DNA of 64,000 nucleotides from Ruminococcaceae bacterium UBA6413 (GTDB lineage: Bacteria > Bacillota > Clostridia > Oscillospirales > Ruminococcaceae): assembly GCA_002437415.1 (NCBI GenBank), contig DJPL01000068.1, positions 17,080 through 81,079 on the forward strand, given 5' to 3'. Position numbers and translations under genes: made by a program. Of this stretch, positions 60,120-64,000 are shown one piece after another (positions within the stretch are counted from its first letter, which is position 1; every line of letters starts with the position of its first letter). The notes below the pieces were generated by a model, which saw only the letters and a list, made by a program, of their open reading frames with translations, was not told the DNA's origin and ran no database searches.

Positions 60120-60137
60120 GTTACATAAGTATGTAAC
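60120..60137 (+). promoter_or_regulatory. Palindrome in the 5' leader of the surface-protein gene
   Basis: GTTACATA-AG-TATGTAAC is a perfect 8-bp inverted repeat about 6 bases into the expected transcript. It could be an mRNA-stabilising 5' stem-loop or an operator. Confidence 0.6.
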
Positions 60138-60173
60138 AAAACGAAAACAAAGTTTTATAGGAGGATTTTTCCA

Positions 60174-61073
60174 ATGAAGTTAAGAAAGATCATGACAGGT
60201 ATCGTAGCTTCTTCACTCGCAGTTAGCACATTAGCTATCGTAACAAGTGCAGACGGTATCCTTAAGCAGGTAAAAGAAGAAGACGGCAAGTCAGCAGGCC
60301 TTTCATCAGGTTCTGGCTCATGGCTCATTCAGGTTTACAACGAAGGTAACCCTGATGAAGGCAAGCCCGCTACAAAGTACGATATCGACTACTCAAAGGT
60401 AACAGGTGCCAGATTCACAGTTACAGTCCCCGAGACAGACGCTAACGGCGAAGAAGGCAACCGTGATTTCTGGGATGGTAGTACAGGCGGCGGCATTGTT
60501 CTTTCAATCAACGGCGGCGACATCCAGCAGGGTACAGACCTTTGGGATACATACAACTGGCCCAGCAAGCAGTACTGGGGAGTAACAGACGATGCTCTTG
60601 ATTTCGGTTCAACAGACCCCAACAAGGATGATGATCCCTCAAACGACAAGGATATCAGCTATGAGAAGGTTGGCGATTACACATACCAGATCACAGGTAA
60701 CGGCTTTGCTAACCCCCTCGCTAACGGCGATGCTCAGACAATCGGCTGCATGCAGGTTGCACTCCAGGAATGGGGTTCATCTATCGCTAACCTTGAAGTA
60801 ACACAGTGCGATATTATTGATGCTGATGGCAATGCACTTATCTCATTCGACGGTCTCGGCAATGTAATCGGTGGTGGCGAAGCTCCCGCTGACACAGAGG
60901 CTCCTGCTGATACAGAGGCTCCCGCTGATACAGAGGCTCCCGCAACAGAAGCTCCTACAACAGGTGATTCTACAAAGCCCAGCACAAACACAGGTGTTGA
61001 GAGCGTTGCAGTAGTAGCTGGCGTTGCAGTTCTCGCTACAGGCGCTGTTATCGTTGCTAAGAAGAGAAAGTAA
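60174..61073 (+). CDS. Abundant cell-surface protein with PADTEA repeats and C-terminal anchor
   Basis: The 299 residues have a signal peptide (1-26), a beta-rich domain (about 35-235) with an aromatic-rich WDTYNWPSKQYWGV stretch, and three near-identical six-residue EAPADT repeats (about 238-256). The domain has a CBM-like look but I assign no family. The end has the motif PTTGD and then NTG, a hydrophobic helix (about 275-294) and KKRK, as in sortase-type signals, although a clean LPxTG is absent. Codon use is strongly skewed (GCT, AAG, GGT, AAC) compared with neighbours, and AGGAGG precedes the ATG. This implies high expression. Confidence 0.75.
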   Translation: MKLRKIMTGIVASSLAVSTLAIVTSADGILKQVKEEDGKSAGLSSGSGSWLIQVYNEGNPDEGKPATKYDIDYSKVTGARFTVTVPETDANGEEGNRDFWDGSTGGGIVLSINGGDIQQGTDLWDTYNWPSKQYWGVTDDALDFGSTDPNKDDDPSNDKDISYEKVGDYTYQITGNGFANPLANGDAQTIGCMQVALQEWGSSIANLEVTQCDIIDADGNALISFDGLGNVIGGGEAPADTEAPADTEAPADTEAPATEAPTTGDSTKPSTNTGVESVAVVAGVAVLATGAVIVAKKRK

Positions 61074-61113
61074 TTTCAGCTTTAAGCAATAAGCGTAAAT
61101 AAGCAATTTATCC

Positions 61114-61141
61114 CCCCCGCAGGTTTCTGCGGGGGATTTTT
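61114..61141 (+). terminator. Terminator of the surface-protein gene
   Basis: A 9-bp GC-rich stem (61114-61122/61127-61135) followed by ATTTTT. Confidence 0.92.
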
Positions 61142-61150
61142 GTGTATAAG

Positions 61151-61181
61151 AACAGCCGCGGCAAATAACCGCGGCTGTTTT
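61151..61181. terminator. Terminator-like hairpin downstream of the Rrf2 gene
   Basis: An 11-bp stem (61151-61161/61169-61179) lies between convergent genes, with T residues on the right. It may serve the minus-strand Rrf2 gene as a 3' structure and back up the first terminator. Confidence 0.7.
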
Positions 61182-61203
61182 CGATCTTCATAAACACCGA
61201 TAC

Positions 61204-61641
61204 TTATATCACATAGTCATCGGCGGCATTTTCTTTATCATTGTCGATAAGATCCTGTAATGTAATTCCGTCAAGATATTCGTTTATAACCTTGTAAAGT
61301 CCCTGCCACAGTGATAACGTTGCGCAATGTTCGCTTCTGTCACATTCGACAACTCCGCTGTCAAGACACGCAACAGGTGCAAGCGAACCCTCCGTAAGCC
61401 TTAATATGTCCCCGACGGTGTACTTTTCAGGTGACTTAGCCAGTCTGTATCCGCCCTGAAATCCGCGGTTGGTGCGCAGAATATCCGATTTGTTCAGCAT
61501 CGGCACTATCTGTTCAAGATATTTTTTTGATATTCCCTGTCGCTGAGCTATTTCTTTCAGCGGAATATAGCCGTCACCCTGGTGCTCCGCAAGATCAATG
61601 AGCATTCTTAATACATAACGTCCTTTTGTCGATATTTTCAT
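61204..61641 (-). CDS. Rrf2-family transcriptional regulator (IscR-like cysteines)
   Basis: The 145 residues have a winged helix-turn-helix with STKGRYVLRMLIDLA and ISKKYLEQIVPML. Three cysteines (92, 100, 106 in ACLDSGVVECDRSEHC) are spaced close to the Fe-S ligands of IscR (92, 98, 104). It may sense iron-sulfur, redox or nitrosative state. No iscS or iscU is adjacent in the window, so the targets are unknown. An excellent promoter lies upstream. Confidence 0.9.
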   Translation of the reverse strand: MKISTKGRYVLRMLIDLAEHQGDGYIPLKEIAQRQGISKKYLEQIVPMLNKSDILRTNRGFQGGYRLAKSPEKYTVGDILRLTEGSLAPVACLDSGVVECDRSEHCATLSLWQGLYKVINEYLDGITLQDLIDNDKENAADDYVI

Positions 61642-61706
61642 GTTATAATCCTTTCTTAGTCTTGTTTTATCTGAACTGTTTGTGAGCTGTTCGTCGTCTA
61701 AATACT

Positions 61707-61735
61707 ATAATACCATATTTTTAGTAGGTTTTCAA
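61707..61735 (-). promoter_or_regulatory. Sigma-A promoter of the Rrf2 gene
   Basis: On the minus strand: TTGAAA (61735-61730), a 17-base spacer (CCTACTAAAAATATGG within) and TATTAT (61712-61707). The spacer's near-symmetric CCTACT...ATATGG might be an autoregulatory site. Confidence 0.8.
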
Positions 61736-62008
61736 GTGGTATTTTCTGATTTTTACGACAAATATGCTTTTTATCGCATAAATTCATTGTTTACGGCATC
61801 ACGCACGGTAAATTAACAGATATTAAGTTGTAAGCTAAAACACAAATTTTACTTAAATCTCCTATAAATACAACATAAAACTATGCTGTAAACGATTATA
61901 AAATAACCGCCGCTTGTGATAATGCACAGCTTTTGGAAAGCGGTTTTGTACACTCTGCTCTTATTTTGAAATTGTGAGCTTTTTTTGACCTTTTGCCGCT
62001 TTTTTCGC
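61736..62008. other. Gap between the Rrf2 and EAL promoters, no gene seen
   Basis: This is AT-rich sequence with no convincing coding frame, repeat or hairpin. Confidence 0.6.
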
Positions 62009-62037
62009 TTGCAGACAGCTCAGAAATGTGTTAGAAT
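62009..62037 (+). promoter_or_regulatory. Sigma-A promoter of the GGDEF/EAL gene
   Basis: TTGCAG (62009-62014), a 17-base spacer and TAGAAT (62032-62037), 40 bases ahead of the start codon. Confidence 0.75.
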
Positions 62038-62078
62038 AAATATAGATTTTGGGAATATGGAAAAAAGGAGGCGGGAAT

Positions 62079-63722
62079 ATGTTTGGCGATGTCAGAAGAT
62101 CGCTGTCTGATGCGATTGACGCAGTTGCGACAAAACGATATGACGATCTTCAGCAGATAACAGAATTTGCGCCGGCAGCAAAAGCAATGCACATATCAAG
62201 GATAGTGCGTACGCTGAACTACGGCGGCAGAGTCAGCGAAACTCTTGTTTATAAAGACACCGAGATCTTTCCCCTCTACAACAAAAAATACGAACGTGAG
62301 AATGCAAGTTGCAGTTTCACATATGAGTTCTACACTGATATTGATTTTGCGACACTCAGTGCAGAGCAGGAACAGCTTTTCGAGCATATAACCAATATTC
62401 TCGCAATAATCTGCACCTGCACCCTCAACATTCATGTTGAAAAGCTTATTGACCACATCGACCGTGACAGCGGTATACCGAACTCAAAAGGTTTCCGTGC
62501 ATTTATCGAGGAGGTCAAGGAAAACGGTATACTTGCGGACTATGCGGTTATCAGGGCGAATATCAAGGGTTGCAACACGCTTAATACTATATTCGGTTAT
62601 CAGGCGACCACCGAGATAATCGCTAAGTACGCGAAAGCGCTCAACAAGATGATGTATAAGGATGAGATATGCAGCCGTTCGGGCAGTGACAATTTCTGCC
62701 TTATGGTGAAAAAGACACATCTTAAAAATCACCTCAAGAGCTTTGCCAAGATACCGGTAAGCTTCTTCTACGGAAAAGAAAAGACTGTGTATGAAATATC
62801 GCTTCGCGCAGGAATAGTCGAGCTTGACGGAAGTACAGATGATATAGACACCATACTCGCCCGCGCAGAAACCTGCATAGACGTTGCAAAGCGCCGCACG
62901 GATACCGACTATGTTTATTATGACCTTGACACAATAACTCGTGAACAGCAGCTGACGCTTCTTGAAAGCGATATGCCGCAGGCACTGGCAGACGGCGAAT
63001 TCATCGTTTACTATCAGCCTAAGGTTCGTATCGATACAAGGACGCTTGTCGGCGCAGAAGCACTTATAAGATGGAAGCGTGACGGTAAGGTCATTTCTCC
63101 CGCAGACTTTATCCCGATAGCCGAACGTACAGGTCTTATTATGAAGCTTGATATGTTCGTGCTTGAGCATACCTGTGCAATGATAAAAAAATGGCAGGAG
63201 GACGGAAAGCGGATAGTTCCCGTATCGGTGAACTTCTCAAAGATTCATCTGCGTTTCCCGCACCTTGCCGAAAAGATAATGAATGTTATCAACCACTACA
63301 AAATTGAACCGCACTTCCTTGAAGTAGAGTTCACCGAAACGGCTTATACAGACGATTTCAACGCTATAAAGCAGGCGATAATCGATCTTAAGAGCTACGG
63401 GCTTATGGTTTCGATGGATGACTTCGGAACGGGTTATTCTTCGCTTGCTCTGCTTAAGGATCTCGACTTTGATATACTGAAGCTTGATAAATCGCTTGCG
63501 GGTTCAAATGACGATACAAGAGGACAGGTCGTTCTTGAAAACGTGCTTCATATGGCTAAAGAGCTCAGCATGACTACTGTTTGCGAGGGCGTAGAAGATA
63601 AAACTATTGTTGATAATCTGAAGAGCATGGGTTGTAACATAATACAGGGTTATTATTTCGATAAGCCTCTGCCGGAAACCGAGTTTGCGTCAAGGCTTGA
63701 AAGTCCGGTTTATGAGAAGTAA
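62079..63722 (+). CDS. Cyclic di-GMP phosphodiesterase: degenerate GGDEF plus intact EAL domain
   Basis: The start is ATG 62079, after AAAGGAGG. The 547 residues have no membrane helix. An N-terminal region (about 1-130) precedes a GGDEF domain (about 135-290) whose signature is changed to SRSGSDNF, so it probably cannot make c-di-GMP. The EAL domain (about 300-545) keeps GAEALIRW, EFTETAYTD, SMDDFGTGYSSL, KLDKSL and CEGVEDK. It should hydrolyse c-di-GMP, perhaps regulated by GTP binding to the GGDEF fold. A c-di-GMP riboswitch near 3.0 kb shows that the second messenger controls genes in this genome. Confidence 0.92.
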   Translation: MFGDVRRSLSDAIDAVATKRYDDLQQITEFAPAAKAMHISRIVRTLNYGGRVSETLVYKDTEIFPLYNKKYERENASCSFTYEFYTDIDFATLSAEQEQLFEHITNILAIICTCTLNIHVEKLIDHIDRDSGIPNSKGFRAFIEEVKENGILADYAVIRANIKGCNTLNTIFGYQATTEIIAKYAKALNKMMYKDEICSRSGSDNFCLMVKKTHLKNHLKSFAKIPVSFFYGKEKTVYEISLRAGIVELDGSTDDIDTILARAETCIDVAKRRTDTDYVYYDLDTITREQQLTLLESDMPQALADGEFIVYYQPKVRIDTRTLVGAEALIRWKRDGKVISPADFIPIAERTGLIMKLDMFVLEHTCAMIKKWQEDGKRIVPVSVNFSKIHLRFPHLAEKIMNVINHYKIEPHFLEVEFTETAYTDDFNAIKQAIIDLKSYGLMVSMDDFGTGYSSLALLKDLDFDILKLDKSLAGSNDDTRGQVVLENVLHMAKELSMTTVCEGVEDKTIVDNLKSMGCNIIQGYYFDKPLPETEFASRLESPVYEK

Positions 63723-63738
63723 GTAATAATGATATTTT

Positions 63739-63770
63739 AAAACCGCTGTGGGGTTCACAGCGGTTTTTTG
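63739..63770 (+). terminator. Terminator of the GGDEF/EAL gene
   Basis: An 11-bp stem (63741-63751/63757-63767) followed by T residues. Confidence 0.92.
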
Positions 63771-63783
63771 ATGCGATAAAAAA

Positions 63784-63977
63784 ACAGTCACGGCTTTCAC
63801 TGTGGCTGTAATTATTATTGATTTTCAGCTTTGTCAATATCCGCCGGTAGCGGAGGATCAATAAATCGTCAACTTTCAGAACGGCGAATTTGCAGTGTCC
63901 CACGCCGCCAAGCACGGATGCTTGTCAGCGGTCGAAACTAAGTTACAAAACAACAGCCACGGCTTTCACCATGGCTG
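63784..63977. repeat. Hairpin-repeat element bounded by 25-bp direct repeats
   Basis: The flanks are 25-bp near-identical direct repeats with core CACGGCTTTCAC (63784-63808 and 63953-63977), each able to form a hairpin. Between them lies a CCGCCGGTAGCGG unit ending CAGAACGGCGAATTTG (63841-63892), homologous to those at 52.2 kb. An AAGCA-CGGA-TGCTT hairpin (63910-63923) with GTCAGCGGTCG follows, homologous to 51966-51991. There is no coding sequence in 63723-64000. Confidence 0.85.
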
Positions 63978-64000
63978 CAGTCTGTAGAAAAACCCCGATT

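Overview
The window looks like chromosome from an anaerobic, plant-polysaccharide-using Clostridia member, most likely Oscillospiraceae (Ruminococcus-type). I infer this from Gram-positive promoters and AAGGAGG-type ribosome sites, a c-di-GMP-I riboswitch, DUF6110, DUF6062 and YqhQ-type DUF1385 proteins, FN3-rich secreted glycosidases without dockerins, and the gene orders recA-recX-rimO-pgsA and citrate synthase/two-component/prmC. No tRNA, rRNA, CRISPR array, prophage or transposase was seen. The species is not identified.

Layout. 0-2.6 kb: end of a fructose-type PTS permease, HPr and enzyme I. 2.6-5.2 kb: a strong promoter, a six-hairpin (double cloverleaf) RNA segment, a c-di-GMP-I riboswitch with terminator, and a soluble hybrid histidine kinase. 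5.3-10.2 kb: DUF6110 plus a metal P-type ATPase, then a zinc-ribbon membrane protein and a TPM-domain protein. 10.2-16.6 kb: mnmE and a SecA2-like ATPase on the minus strand, diverging from glmU and an alpha/beta hydrolase. 16.6-25.6 kb: a secreted LRR/FN3 protein and a galactomannan block (GH5 mannanase, GH27 alpha-galactosidase). The mannanase-galactosidase part is bracketed by two inverted copies of a structured repeat. 25.6-28.8 kb: a phosphoesterase, ung, an OGG-like glycosylase and a DUF6062 protein.

28.8-37.7 kb: a complete F-type ATP synthase operon with three non-standard extra genes: a 233-aa membrane-anchored protein at the head, a 41-aa membrane peptide between atpA and atpG, and a 180-aa protein between atpD and atpC. 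Its c subunit carries two carboxylates plus the T-T-Y sodium-site residues, which predicts Na+ coupling. A Na+-dependent NSS-family transporter lies just downstream in the convergent direction. 37.7-50.9 kb (minus strand): transporter, pgsA, rimO, recX, recA, prmC, DUF1385, a sensor kinase/regulator pair, a lipoprotein, a membrane protein and citrate synthase.

50.9-64 kb: a degenerate SpoIID-like protein, a hairpin-repeat array, a MATE exporter, an ADP-ribosylglycohydrolase-family protein, a DUF3810 metalloprotease-like protein, a WYL regulator, a GH36 alpha-galactosidase, a surface protein with strongly biased codons, an Rrf2 regulator, a degenerate-GGDEF/EAL phosphodiesterase and another hairpin repeat.

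Three themes tie the window together. The first is galactomannan use (mannanase plus GH27 and GH36 alpha-galactosidases). The second is c-di-GMP signalling (riboswitch and phosphodiesterase). The third is a modular family of hairpin repeats at 2.7, 19.4, 25.4, 52, 54.8 and 63.8 kb, with compensatory base changes between copies and direct-repeat flanks around two of them. Together with the augmented ATP synthase operon, these repeats are the best candidates for something undescribed.
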